DNA of 64,000 bases, taken from Agrilutibacter niabensis (lineage in GTDB: Bacteria > Pseudomonadota > Gammaproteobacteria > Xanthomonadales > Xanthomonadaceae). The stretch is from positions 310,001-374,000 of the forward strand of contig NZ_JBHSNJ010000005.1 of NCBI RefSeq assembly GCF_042657165.1. The letters run 5' to 3'. The position numbers and the translations under genes are program-made. The notes below the pieces were generated by a model, which was not told the origin of the DNA, ran no database searches, and saw only the letters and a list, made by a program, of their open reading frames with translations. How positions within the stretch are numbered: position 1 is the first letter of the stretch; each line of letters opens with the position of its first letter. Below, in pieces: positions 44,517-52,676 of this stretch.

Positions 44517-45795
44517 ATCCACGCCGCCACGCACGACACACCGCAGGGGCTTGCGCCGCGGCATCCTGCTCGCGCTGTTGGGCTACGTCGTGCTGTTGTC
44601 GGTGGTGGTGATCGCGCAGGGGTTCCTCGTGCACGAACGCGCCGAACGGCTGGTGTGGCGCACGATGCTGAACTCGGAGCTCGACCACACCCTCGAGCGC
44701 ATGCGCCTCGATCCGGGCTATCGCTGGTCCGACACCAGCAACATGCGGCTCTACGACGGCCGCGACTCGGCGCTGCCACCGGAGTTGGACACGCTGGGCG
44801 TCGGCCTGCACGACGACGTCGTCATCGGCGATCGCATCAACGTGGTGATGGTGCGTGGCGTCGAGGGACATCCGCTGATGCTGGCGCTGGACATCACCGA
44901 CTTCGAGCAGCGCGAAGTGCATACCGCGCTGAACGTGGTGGGGGTGGCGCTGGCGCTGATCGTCGTGCTCGGCCTGCTCGTGGCGTGGGCGGCGAACCGC
45001 CTGGTGCGTCCGCTCAGCCGGATGGCCGAGCACATCGTCCGCCTGCGGCCGGACCTGCCGGGGCAGCATGTCGAGGTGCCGCCCTCGGCCAGTTCCGAGC
45101 TGCACGTGATCGCGGATGCACTCAACGACTACCTACGGCGCAACGACAGCTTCGTCGAGCGCGAGCGGACCTTCATCGACACCGCCAGCCATGAGTTGCG
45201 CACGCCGGTCGCGGTGATTTCCGGTGCAGCCGAGCTCGCGCTGCAGCACGGCCTGCCACCGGCCGCGCACAACCACGTGTCCCGCATCCGCCGCACTTCG
45301 CGCGATGTGGAGGAACTGATCTCGCTGCTGCTGGTGCTCGCCAAGGACCCGGCGGGGCTCTCGCGGTCGAACGAGCGCGTCGCGCTCGATCAGTTGCTGC
45401 CGGAAATCATCGAGGACCATCGCCACCTGACGCACGACAAGGCCTTGACGATTACCCTCGCGCCGCTGCCGCAATGCGGGATCAACGCGCCCTTGCCGAT
45501 CGTGCAGGCGGCGATCGGCAACCTGCTGCGCAATGCCATCGAACACAGCGACCGCGGCGACATCTCGGTGCGCCTGGAAGCGCCTGCGACCGTGGTGATC
45601 GATGATCCCGGCCACGGCATGACGCCGGAGGAGATCAGCGCGATCTACGCGCGCATCGCCCGTGGCGGCGGCGACCGCGGTGGCGGCATCGGCCTGGACC
45701 TGATCTCGCGCTTGTGCGAGCACCTGGGCTGGCGGCTGGAGATCACATCCGGCAAGGGCAGCGGAACGACGACGACGCTGACGTTCCCCACGTGA
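44506..45795 (+). CDS. sensor histidine kinase
   Basis: A 429-residue kinase with two membrane helices (about 20-42 and 141-163) framing a periplasmic loop of about 100 residues. A HAMP-like linker leads to the dimerisation domain with phospho-acceptor His229 (DTASHELRTP). The ATPase domain has an N box (NLLRNAIEHS), G1 (DDPGHGM) and G2 (GGGIGLDL). The periplasmic loop lacks the acidic metal-binding patch of PhoQ; its signal is unknown. It overlaps the response regulator by 11 nt and should phosphorylate it. Confidence 0.92.
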   Translation: MSSESTPPRTTHRRGLRRGILLALLGYVVLLSVVVIAQGFLVHERAERLVWRTMLNSELDHTLERMRLDPGYRWSDTSNMRLYDGRDSALPPELDTLGVGLHDDVVIGDRINVVMVRGVEGHPLMLALDITDFEQREVHTALNVVGVALALIVVLGLLVAWAANRLVRPLSRMAEHIVRLRPDLPGQHVEVPPSASSELHVIADALNDYLRRNDSFVERERTFIDTASHELRTPVAVISGAAELALQHGLPPAAHNHVSRIRRTSRDVEELISLLLVLAKDPAGLSRSNERVALDQLLPEIIEDHRHLTHDKALTITLAPLPQCGINAPLPIVQAAIGNLLRNAIEHSDRGDISVRLEAPATVVIDDPGHGMTPEEISAIYARIARGGGDRGGGIGLDLISRLCEHLGWRLEITSGKGSGTTTTLTFPT

Positions 45796-45822
45796 GGCAG
45801 CGGATGAAGGTCGCGACGCGGC

Positions 45823-47118
45823 TTACTTCACGCGCGCGTCCTTGACCACGTCGCCGCCCTTCATCACGAACGGCACCGATTCCAGCAGCGCCACGTCGCG
45901 GGCCGGGTCGCCCGGCACGGCGACCAGGTCGGCGAAGCGTCCCGCTTCGACCACGCCGACATCCTTGCGGCCCAGCGCCTCGGCCGAATTGATCGTCGCG
46001 GCCTGGATCGCCTGCACCGGCGTCATCCCGTAGCGCACCATCCACACGAACTGCTTGCCGTTGTCGCCGTTGGGATGCACGCCGGCATCGGTGCCGTAGA
46101 CCATCTTCGCGCCGGCGGCGTGCGCCTTGCGGAAGCCCTCGCGCTGGATGTCGGCGACTTCGCGGTCCTTGCGCAGGTTGTCCTCGAGCACGCCGTTCTT
46201 CTTGCCTTCGGCCTGGGTGTACTCGGTGTTGTAGATGTCCATCGACAGCCAGGCACCGTGCTGTTTGGCCAGGCGGATGCCCTCGTCATCGATCAGGCTG
46301 GCGTGTTCGATGGTGTCGACGCCGGCGCGGATCGCGTCCTTGATGCCGGCGGCCCCGTGCGCGTGCGCGGCGACCTTCAGGCCCCATTGGTGCGCCTCCT
46401 CGACGATGGCTCGCATCTCGGCAAGGCTCAGCTGTTGCTGGCCCGGCTCGGTATTGCGCGAGAACACGCCGCCGGTGGCGCAGATCTTGATCACCTGCGC
46501 ACCGTACTTGCGCACCTCACGCACGCGCTTGCGGCCGTCTTCCGGACTGTCGACGTTGAACGGACTCTTCTCTTCCATCGACGGCGGGAAGAAGGTGGAA
46601 TCGCAATGCCCGCCGGTCGCACCGAACGCGTACGCCGCCGTCACCACGCGCGGGCCCACGATCTTGCCTTCGTCGATCGCCTGGCGCAGGCCGACGTCGT
46701 TCCAGTCGCTGGAGCCGACATTGCGCACCGTGGTGAAGCCGGCCATCAGCGTCTTCTGCGCGTGCGGCACGGTCAGCACCGACCAGAAGCGGTCGCCGAA
46801 CTGCAGGCCGGTGTAGCCGCCGTAGGTCGGATCGCTGTCGAGGTGCACGTGCATGTCGATCAGGCCCGGCAGCAGGGTCATGTCGCCGAGGTCGTAGCGC
46901 GGCACGTCCAGGCCATCGAGCTCGGCGGCCGGACCCTGCACCACCTGCTTGATGCGGCCGTTCTCGACCACCACGGTGACGTTGTCGAGCATGCGGCCCG
47001 TGCGCACGTCGAGCATGCGTGCGGCGGAGACGATCGCGCTGCCCTTGTCGACGGCGTGGGCGGCGCCCAACGGCAACAGGCACAGCAGGGACAGCGTGAG
47101 GGCACGGATCGACGTCAT
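45823..47118 (-). CDS. secreted metal-dependent amidohydrolase
   Basis: A 431-residue amidohydrolase-superfamily enzyme with a signal peptide (cleaved near AHAVD). The metal site shows HVHLD (His-x-His), the carboxylated Lys in VIKICATGG, AHAHG and IEHAS histidines, and the Asp in YGTDAG. Relatives are periplasmic Xaa-Pro dipeptidases and carboxypeptidase-like enzymes that cleave N-acyl or dipeptide bonds; the substrate here is unassigned. A GGGGAAA ribosome site fixes the ATG. It follows ctaB by 29 bp on the same strand and may be the tail gene of the oxidase operon. Confidence 0.9.
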   Translation of the reverse strand: MTSIRALTLSLLCLLPLGAAHAVDKGSAIVSAARMLDVRTGRMLDNVTVVVENGRIKQVVQGPAAELDGLDVPRYDLGDMTLLPGLIDMHVHLDSDPTYGGYTGLQFGDRFWSVLTVPHAQKTLMAGFTTVRNVGSSDWNDVGLRQAIDEGKIVGPRVVTAAYAFGATGGHCDSTFFPPSMEEKSPFNVDSPEDGRKRVREVRKYGAQVIKICATGGVFSRNTEPGQQQLSLAEMRAIVEEAHQWGLKVAAHAHGAAGIKDAIRAGVDTIEHASLIDDEGIRLAKQHGAWLSMDIYNTEYTQAEGKKNGVLEDNLRKDREVADIQREGFRKAHAAGAKMVYGTDAGVHPNGDNGKQFVWMVRYGMTPVQAIQAATINSAEALGRKDVGVVEAGRFADLVAVPGDPARDVALLESVPFVMKGGDVVKDARVK

Positions 47119-47147
47119 GGTTTCCCCTGGGATGAAAAGCGGCCGGC

Positions 47148-48077
47148 TCAGCCGACCGGCTGCAATTCGAAAGGCGCCGCCGGCTGCAGCCACGGCAGCA
47201 GCCAGTGGTCGACGAGCAGGAAGGCGAACAACGCCATCAGGTAGACGATGGAATAGCTGAAGACCTTCATCGCGTACAGCTCGTCCGGCGGATCCATCAG
47301 CTTCCACGCGTGCCAGACGAACATCGCACCCAGCACCAGCGCGCCGCCGAGGTAGAACCAGCCGCTCATGCCCGCCGCGAACGGCAGCACCGTCACCACC
47401 ACCAGCAGCACGGTGTAGAACAGGATCTGCCAGCGCGTGTATTCCACGCCATGCGTCACCGGCAGCATCGGCACCATCGCCTTGCGGTAGTCCTCGCGGC
47501 GGAAGATCGCCAGCGCCCAGAAATGCGGCGGCGTCCACACGAAGATGATCAGCACCAGCAGCAATGCGTGCGGCCAGTCCCATTCGCCGCGCATGCCGGT
47601 GATCGAGGCCCAGCCGAGCAGCGGCGGCGCCGCGCCGGCGATGCCGCCGATCACGATGTTCTGCGGCGTGGCGCGCTTCAGGAACACGGTGTAGATCACC
47701 GCGTAGCCGATCAGCGACGCGAACGTCAGCCATGCGGTGATCGCGTTGACCCAGAACCACAGGATCGTCATCGAAAGCGCCGCGAGCACCAGCGCGAAGA
47801 CCAGTGCCTTGCGCGGCGTGATCTGCCCGGCCACGATCGGGCGCCAGGAGGTGCGCGCCATCTTCGCGTCGATGCGCGCATCGAGCAGCTGGTTGATCGC
47901 CGCGGCGCTGGACGCCGCCAGCCAGATGCCGATGAAGCCGAGCAATCCGCGCCGCGCTTCCTCCAGCGTCGGCATGCCGTCGATCGCCAGCAGCATGCCG
48001 ACCAGCGCGGTGAACACGATCAGCGCGACCACGCGCGGCTTGGTCAGGTCGAAGTACTGGCGAAGCGTTGCGCTCAT
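47148..48077 (-). CDS. ctaB: protoheme IX farnesyltransferase (heme O synthase)
   Basis: A 309-residue UbiA-fold prenyltransferase (also called CyoE) that attaches farnesyl to heme B to give heme O. About eight or nine membrane helices are present. The Asp-rich catalytic motif NQLLDARIDAKMART is followed by SWRPI, and the second Asp-containing loop lies after helix 4. It begins 4 nt after the ctaA stop, so translation of the two is closely linked. Heme O is then oxidised to heme A by CtaA for the aa3 oxidase of this cluster. Confidence 0.96.
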   Translation of the reverse strand: MSATLRQYFDLTKPRVVALIVFTALVGMLLAIDGMPTLEEARRGLLGFIGIWLAASSAAAINQLLDARIDAKMARTSWRPIVAGQITPRKALVFALVLAALSMTILWFWVNAITAWLTFASLIGYAVIYTVFLKRATPQNIVIGGIAGAAPPLLGWASITGMRGEWDWPHALLLVLIIFVWTPPHFWALAIFRREDYRKAMVPMLPVTHGVEYTRWQILFYTVLLVVVTVLPFAAGMSGWFYLGGALVLGAMFVWHAWKLMDPPDELYAMKVFSYSIVYLMALFAFLLVDHWLLPWLQPAAPFELQPVG

Positions 48078-48081
48078 TGCC

Positions 48082-49254
48082 TCAGTGCTCCGGTGCGCGC
48101 AACCGCGCGAGCAGCGACACCAGCACGAACAGCAGCAGCGCGGCGCCCGCGTTGTGCAGCACGGCCACCTTCAGCGGCAAGCCGAGCTTGACGTTGGCGA
48201 TGCCCAGCGCGACCTGCGCCAGGGTCAGTGCCGTGAGCAGGCCGCCCCAGCCACGCATGCCGGGGGTACGCAGCAGCTTCACCGCCAGCCACAGCAGGTA
48301 GACGAAGACGACCAGCGCCATCGCCCGGTGCGCGAGCTGGATCGCGATGCGCGATTCGCCGTCGAGGATGCCGCCTTCGTAGTCCACGCCGATCCCGCGC
48401 CACAGCACGAAACCTTCGCGGAAGTCATGCGGCGGCCACCATTGGCCCACGCACTGCGGGAAGTCGTTGCCGCACGCGAGCGCGGCGTAGTTGGCGCTGG
48501 TCCAGCCGCCGAGCGCGATCTGCACGGCCAGCAGCACCAGGCCGACGACCAGCAGGCGCCGCATCGTGGTGGCGTCGGCCAGCCGGATCGGCTGGTCGGT
48601 CGCTCGCCACGCCATCCACGCCAGCAGCGAGAACGTGGTCAGGCCACCGAGCAGGTGGCCCATCACCACGATGGGTTTCAGCAGCCAGGTCACCGTCCAC
48701 ATGCCCAGCAGGGCCTGGAAGATGATCACCGCGAGCGTGATCACGGCCACGCGGCTGAGGTCGCTGTTGCTCCAGCGCCACGCCGCGACCAGCAACAACA
48801 GTTCGCCCGTCAACGCGAGCACCGATGCCGCGACATGCTGGCCCTTCATGTACAGCGGTATCGCGATCGCCACCAGCAGCGCCGCGCCGATCACCTGCGC
48901 TACGCCGCGGGCGCGCTTGCGGGCCGCGAGCAGCGCCAGCGACAGCACCAGGACACCGAGCAGGCCGGCGATCATGCGGTGCACCTGCTCGCGCCAGGCC
49001 TTGTGCGTCTCGAAGGGGCGGATCGCGCTGGCCGCGTGTCCGCTCGCTTCCTGCGTGGCGCCGGGCCACGTCGCCCGGCCGTAGCACGTCGGCCAATCGG
49101 GGCAGCTCAGGCCCGCATTCGACAGACGCACGAACGCGCCAAACACGATCACGCCAAGCGCGAGTGCGACGGCGAGCCAGGCGAGGCGATGGAAATGCTT
49201 ATGGACAGCAGGCCGATGGACAACCGGCCGGGGGGTGTTGATCGATGCACTCAT
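48082..49254 (-). CDS. ctaA: heme A synthase (COX15/CtaA)
   Basis: A 390-residue membrane protein with eight helices in two homologous four-helix halves. The first loop carries LSNAGLSCPDWPTCYG with the Cys pair, and conserved histidines for heme binding appear in EQVHRMIAG and later in AHRAMALV. It oxidises the C8 methyl of heme O to a formyl group. Length matches the proteobacterial type rather than the shorter Bacillus form. It starts 13 nt after the SCO-like gene stop. Confidence 0.95.
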   Translation of the reverse strand: MSASINTPRPVVHRPAVHKHFHRLAWLAVALALGVIVFGAFVRLSNAGLSCPDWPTCYGRATWPGATQEASGHAASAIRPFETHKAWREQVHRMIAGLLGVLVLSLALLAARKRARGVAQVIGAALLVAIAIPLYMKGQHVAASVLALTGELLLLVAAWRWSNSDLSRVAVITLAVIIFQALLGMWTVTWLLKPIVVMGHLLGGLTTFSLLAWMAWRATDQPIRLADATTMRRLLVVGLVLLAVQIALGGWTSANYAALACGNDFPQCVGQWWPPHDFREGFVLWRGIGVDYEGGILDGESRIAIQLAHRAMALVVFVYLLWLAVKLLRTPGMRGWGGLLTALTLAQVALGIANVKLGLPLKVAVLHNAGAALLLFVLVSLLARLRAPEH

Positions 49255-49267
49255 GCGCGGTCTTGCC

Positions 49268-49897
49268 TTACTTCAGCTTCAACAGCTTGGCCAGGTCGGA
49301 GCGCAGATCGCCCGGGTCGGAGCCGGCAGCGTAGCGCAGAATCACGAACCCGTTCGGATCGATCACATACACGGGAACGCCACGGGCGCCGGCGCGGTCG
49401 GCCGGACCGATCGCCGTCGCATCGACCTGAGGCAACTTCGCGCGCAGGGCGGGGTCGGGACGCAGCAGGCGCAGGTTCGCCTGCCTGGGCGCATCCGCCG
49501 GCGGTGCGCAGGGCTCGCTCGCACACAGCCACAGCACGTCCACGCGCGTGGCTTCGCGGCCAAGCAGTTCCCACACGGTGTGGACGTCGCGCGCGACCCT
49601 GCTGCATTCGCTGCCGCAATCGGCCGGTGGCGCCATCGCGATGCGCCAGGTGCGGTTGATGGGCTGCCACTGGTAATCGCTGCCATCGAGCAGCTTCGGC
49701 GCCATGGCGCGCAGGTCGGCGGGCGGTTGCAGCAGTTCGCCCTTGTTCTTCATCCCGGCCGGCCGCCACCCGGAGAAGCGCAACGCGCCGGCAACGAGCA
49801 GGCTGCCGAAGAACATCGCGAAGATCGCGATCAGCAGGACGCGATTGCGGTTTCGATGGTTGCGGTCCGGTGTCGCGGCGGGATCAGGACGGTTCAT
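49268..49897 (-). CDS. SCO-like, thioredoxin-fold oxidase assembly protein (putative)
   Basis: A 209-residue protein with one N-terminal membrane anchor (about residues 20-42) and a periplasmic domain. The domain has ADCGSEC, a Cys-x3-Cys like the copper-binding pair of SCO proteins, and a later VPVYVIDPNGFVIL strand resembling a thioredoxin-fold end. The distal His of true SCO proteins is not evident, so copper delivery is only a suggestion. Position inside the oxidase cluster, overlapping surf1 by 14 nt, supports an assembly role. Usual annotation would be hypothetical. Confidence 0.7.
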   Translation of the reverse strand: MNRPDPAATPDRNHRNRNRVLLIAIFAMFFGSLLVAGALRFSGWRPAGMKNKGELLQPPADLRAMAPKLLDGSDYQWQPINRTWRIAMAPPADCGSECSRVARDVHTVWELLGREATRVDVLWLCASEPCAPPADAPRQANLRLLRPDPALRAKLPQVDATAIGPADRAGARGVPVYVIDPNGFVILRYAAGSDPGDLRSDLAKLLKLK

Positions 49898-50612
49898 TGC
49901 GGGCCTTGCGGAAAGTCAGGATCAGGGCGGTGACCAGCACGGCGATGGCCAATGCGAACCACTGGACGGCATAACCGCGGTGGCGCTCCGGTGGCAGGGT
50001 ATTGGCTAGCAGTTGCAGGTCGCGTGCATAGCCCAGCGGCAGCGCCGGGTCCAGGCGCAGCACGCGCGGGGCGAGCGGCGCGGGCAGCGCCAGCGCGCGC
50101 GACACCACTTCGGGGTCCAGACGCGTCAGCACCCAGCCCTCGCCCTGCCTGGCGATGCCGCTGCCCAGCGCCAGGCCCGACGACGGCGGCGGCACCAGCA
50201 GGCCGCGCACTTCGATGCGGCCGCGCGGCAGCGCGATCGCCGGCATGGCGCGGTCGGCCGGCAGCGGCAGCCAGCCCAGGTCCACCAGCAGCGGTGCGGC
50301 GCCCTCCGGCAGGAACACGCGATACGCACGCACGCCCGTGCGTCCATCGCGTTGCTGGTTGTCCAGCCACAGCGGGCCGCGATCGTCGAAACGCCCGGCA
50401 CCTGCCGACCAGTCGTATGCGTGCCGGCGCGCGGCGTCCGCCGCCTGCGCGAGCGGCACGGCCCGGCGCTGTGCCAGCACCTGTGCCACCGCATCGAGCA
50501 TCGCCTGCTTCTCGACCGCGCGCTGCGACTGCCACAGCCCCAGCTTCACGAACAGGACGATCGCCAGCAGCGCGAACGCCCAGCCGACGGCGAGGTTGCG
50601 CTTGCGGGTCAC
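49884..50612 (-). CDS. SURF1 family oxidase assembly protein
   Basis: A 242-residue SURF1-like protein with a membrane helix at each end (about residues 10-30 and 213-235) and a periplasmic domain between them. Typical features are LGLWQSQRAVEKQAMLD after the first helix, the central DLGWLPLP turn, and the GYAVQWFALAIAV final helix. SURF1 helps insert heme a3 into subunit I. It begins at a GTG (50612) with a GGGAG ribosome site 7 nt before it. The frame is open to 51821 only as a shadow over coxC. Confidence 0.9.
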   Translation of the reverse strand: MTRKRNLAVGWAFALLAIVLFVKLGLWQSQRAVEKQAMLDAVAQVLAQRRAVPLAQAADAARRHAYDWSAGAGRFDDRGPLWLDNQQRDGRTGVRAYRVFLPEGAAPLLVDLGWLPLPADRAMPAIALPRGRIEVRGLLVPPPSSGLALGSGIARQGEGWVLTRLDPEVVSRALALPAPLAPRVLRLDPALPLGYARDLQLLANTLPPERHRGYAVQWFALAIAVLVTALILTFRKARNEPS

Positions 50613-50678
50613 GCCGGACTCCCGGCGGGCTGCGATAATGCCGACGCAGACGCGCAGTTGCCGCGCCGGAGCACCGCC

Positions 50679-50891
50679 ATGAAGACCCTGCTGATCATCG
50701 CCGTCCTGATCCTCATTCTCTGGAACCTCGGTGCCGGCCTGTACTACATGCTCGTCGACAAGGGCGAGAGCAAGCGCACGGTGAATGCCCTGACCCGCCG
50801 CATCGCGCTTTCCGTCGCGCTGATCCTCGGCGTCGTCATCGCCGCCAAGATGGGCTGGATCGACTTCCACGGCATCGGCCGTAAACCGTAA
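50679..50891 (+). CDS. twin-transmembrane protein (DUF2909 family)
   Basis: A 70-residue protein with two hydrophobic helices (residues about 3-25 and 45-62) joined by a short polar loop (VDKGESKRTVNALTRR). It matches the DUF2909-type small proteins found within oxidase clusters of many proteobacteria, usually on the opposite strand to the cox genes as here. Its role is unknown; an assembly or stabilising part in the oxidase is a fair guess. The ATG follows a CCGGAGCA ribosome site. Confidence 0.8.
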   Translation: MKTLLIIAVLILILWNLGAGLYYMLVDKGESKRTVNALTRRIALSVALILGVVIAAKMGWIDFHGIGRKP

Positions 50892-50935
50892 GCCCGCATC
50901 GCGACGATCGGTGCGGCCGGCGCGGCGCTCCTCAC

Positions 50936-50987
50936 CAAAAAAACAAAAGGCCCGGGACCGCGGCTTTCCAGCCTCAGCCCGGGCCTT
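50936..50987 (-). terminator. rho-independent terminator after coxC
   Basis: On the minus strand a 10-bp stem (AAGGCCCGGG and complement) with a 21-nt loop is followed by TTTTGTTTTTTTGG. It lies 11 bp past the coxC stop codon and ends the structural-gene transcript. Confidence 0.85.
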
Positions 50988-50998
50988 CGCGTGTCGCC

Positions 50999-51877
50999 TT
51001 ACAGCACGTAGACGAACAGGAACAGACCCAGCCACACCACGTCGACGAAGTGCCAGTACCAGGCCACCGCTTCGAAGGCGAAGTGGTGTTCCTTGTTGAA
51101 GTGGCCCTTGGCGCAGCGGAACCAGATGATCGCCAGCATGATCGTGCCCAGCGTCACGTGCGCGCCGTGGAAGCCCGTGAGCATGAAGAAGGTCGAGCCG
51201 TAGATGCCCGAACCCAGGGTCAGGTTGAGGTGCTTGTAGGCCTCGATGTACTCGGTGCCCTGGAAGTACAGGAACAGCGCGCCCAGCAGGACCGTGGCGC
51301 CGAGGAAGATCAGCAGCGCCTTGCGGTGGCCGGCCTTCAGCGCGTGGTGCGCGATGGTGACGGTCACGCCCGACGACAGCAGGATCAGGGTGTTGAGCAG
51401 CGGCAGGCCCCAGGCCGGGACGGTCTGGAAGTGGCCGCCCACGCCGGCCGGGCCGTTGGTCGGCCAGCCCGCGGTGTAGCCGCCCCACAGAAGCGAATTG
51501 GTCATCACGCCATCGCCTTCGCCCGAGAGCCACGGCAGCGCGTACTGGCGGGCGTAGAACAGCGCACCGAAGAACGCGGCGAAGAACATCACTTCGGAGA
51601 AGATGAACCACACCATGCCCATGCGGAACGAGGTGTCGACCTGCTTGTTGTAGTTGCCCTTGATCGACTCGCGGATCACGTCGCCGAACCAGCCGAACAG
51701 CACGCCGCACATCAGCGCGATGCCGGTGAAGAACACGGGCTTGCCCCAGCTGACCTCGTTGAACCAGCTGGCCAGTCCGACCATGGTGGTGAACAGCGCG
51801 ATCGAGCCGAGGAACGGCCAACGGCTGCTGTGCGGCACGAAGTAGTGGTGGGAGTCCGTCGCGTGTGCTTGGGCCAT
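50999..51877 (-). CDS. coxC: cytochrome c oxidase subunit III
   Basis: A 292-residue seven-helix subunit III of the aa3 oxidase, which stabilises subunit I and supports proton uptake. Characteristic segments are VPHSSRWPFLGS near the start, FIFSEVMFFAAFFGALFYAR with the conserved Glu, GGHFQTVPAWGLPLLNT, TGFHGAHVTLGT, and the end EAVAWYWHFVDVVWL. It starts 31 bp after the ctaG stop. A strong terminator follows, so surf1 and later genes need a separate promoter or read-through. Confidence 0.97.
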   Translation of the reverse strand: MAQAHATDSHHYFVPHSSRWPFLGSIALFTTMVGLASWFNEVSWGKPVFFTGIALMCGVLFGWFGDVIRESIKGNYNKQVDTSFRMGMVWFIFSEVMFFAAFFGALFYARQYALPWLSGEGDGVMTNSLLWGGYTAGWPTNGPAGVGGHFQTVPAWGLPLLNTLILLSSGVTVTIAHHALKAGHRKALLIFLGATVLLGALFLYFQGTEYIEAYKHLNLTLGSGIYGSTFFMLTGFHGAHVTLGTIMLAIIWFRCAKGHFNKEHHFAFEAVAWYWHFVDVVWLGLFLFVYVL

Positions 51878-51908
51878 GGCTGGTGTTCCGTTAGGTGCTG
51901 GTGCGAAG

Positions 51909-52508
51909 TCAGGGCGCGGCGTGCGGACCAGCCGTGCTACCGGCCAGTTTCGCGGTCAACGCGTCGTTCTTGAAGAAGGTGTAGGACAACGTGATCGTCT
52001 TCACGTCGGCCGGCAGGTTGGGGTCGACGATGAAGCGCACGGGCATGTCGCGCGTCTCGCCGGCCTGCAGGGTCTGCGCGGTGAAGCAGAAGCATTCGGT
52101 CTTGCTGAAGTAGCCCGACGCGCGCGCCGGCGCCACCGATGGCACCGCGCTGCCGACGATGGCGCGCGTGCTGGTGTTGACGGCCTTGTAGGTCGCCTCG
52201 TACTGCTCGCCAGGGCGCACGGTCATGGTCAGCTGGTTCGGGGCGAACTGCCACGGCAGCTTGGAGTTCACGCCGCCGTCGAACTGCACGGTGATCACGC
52301 GTTCGTCCGGAGCCGGCTTCGTCGCCGCCACGCCCTCGGCCGCGGTGCGTTCCAGGCGGATTCCCAGAACCTTCTCGCAGGCGATGCGGTACAGCGGAAT
52401 CAGGCTGAAACTGAAGCCGAAGGCGAGGATCGCCACCACGACCATCTTCCCGATGCCGCGGGTCGCCGGCTGGTTGGGAACAGCCTTGTCAGGAACGGGC
52501 GCGTTCAC
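51909..52508 (-). CDS. ctaG: cytochrome c oxidase assembly protein CtaG/Cox11
   Basis: A 199-residue protein with one N-terminal membrane helix (about residues 20-42) and a periplasmic beta-rich domain. The copper-binding TECFCFTAQ motif (Cys-x-Cys) is diagnostic of Cox11, which delivers copper to the CuB site in subunit I. Other marks are LIPLYRIACEKVLG after the helix and FIVDPNLP. It begins at a GTG (52508) that overlaps the stop of the upstream 44-residue gene as GTGA, so the two are translationally coupled. The frame is open further upstream only as a shadow. Confidence 0.94.
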   Translation of the reverse strand: MNAPVPDKAVPNQPATRGIGKMVVVAILAFGFSFSLIPLYRIACEKVLGIRLERTAAEGVAATKPAPDERVITVQFDGGVNSKLPWQFAPNQLTMTVRPGEQYEATYKAVNTSTRAIVGSAVPSVAPARASGYFSKTECFCFTAQTLQAGETRDMPVRFIVDPNLPADVKTITLSYTFFKNDALTAKLAGSTAGPHAAP

Positions 52509-52639
52509 TTCGACAGCCCCACCAGGGCGATGAAGCCGACGTAGACCAGCACCGCGATCCCGCCGATCCACAGCGCCGTGCGGCGCGCGCGCTGGCGGCG
52601 CGCGGCGACGTCATTGGGGTTGTGGTTCGGCTGCGTCAT
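52505..52639 (-). CDS. cytochrome oxidase small assembly protein, 44 residues
   Basis: A very short gene between ctaD and ctaG. The product begins MTQPNHNPNDVAARRQRAR, a polar basic head, followed by a single membrane helix (LWIGGIAVLVYVGFIALVG) and ends LSK. This layout matches the small proteins annotated as cytochrome oxidase small assembly protein in other gammaproteobacterial cox clusters, probably helping assembly of subunit I. The stop overlaps the ctaG GTG start. No clear ribosome site is present, and a 9-bp hairpin sits 10 bp upstream. Confidence 0.8.
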   Translation of the reverse strand: MTQPNHNPNDVAARRQRARRTALWIGGIAVLVYVGFIALVGLSK

Positions 52640-52649
52640 GGTCGTGGCG

Positions 52650-52669
52650 GTGCCGGGCAAGCCCGGCAC
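52650..52669 (-). promoter_or_regulatory. hairpin between ctaD and the small assembly gene
   Basis: GTGCCGGGC-aa-GCCCGGCAC is a perfect 9-bp inverted repeat in the 37-bp gap after ctaD. It lacks a T-run, so mRNA processing or protection fits better than termination. Confidence 0.45.
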
Positions 52670-52676
52670 GGTCGTG

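Noticed and set aside
49884..51821. A 645-codon frame making SURF1 much longer
   Set aside because: The extension covers coxC in the wrong frame; a GTG with a GGGAG site at 50612 gives the normal SURF1 length.
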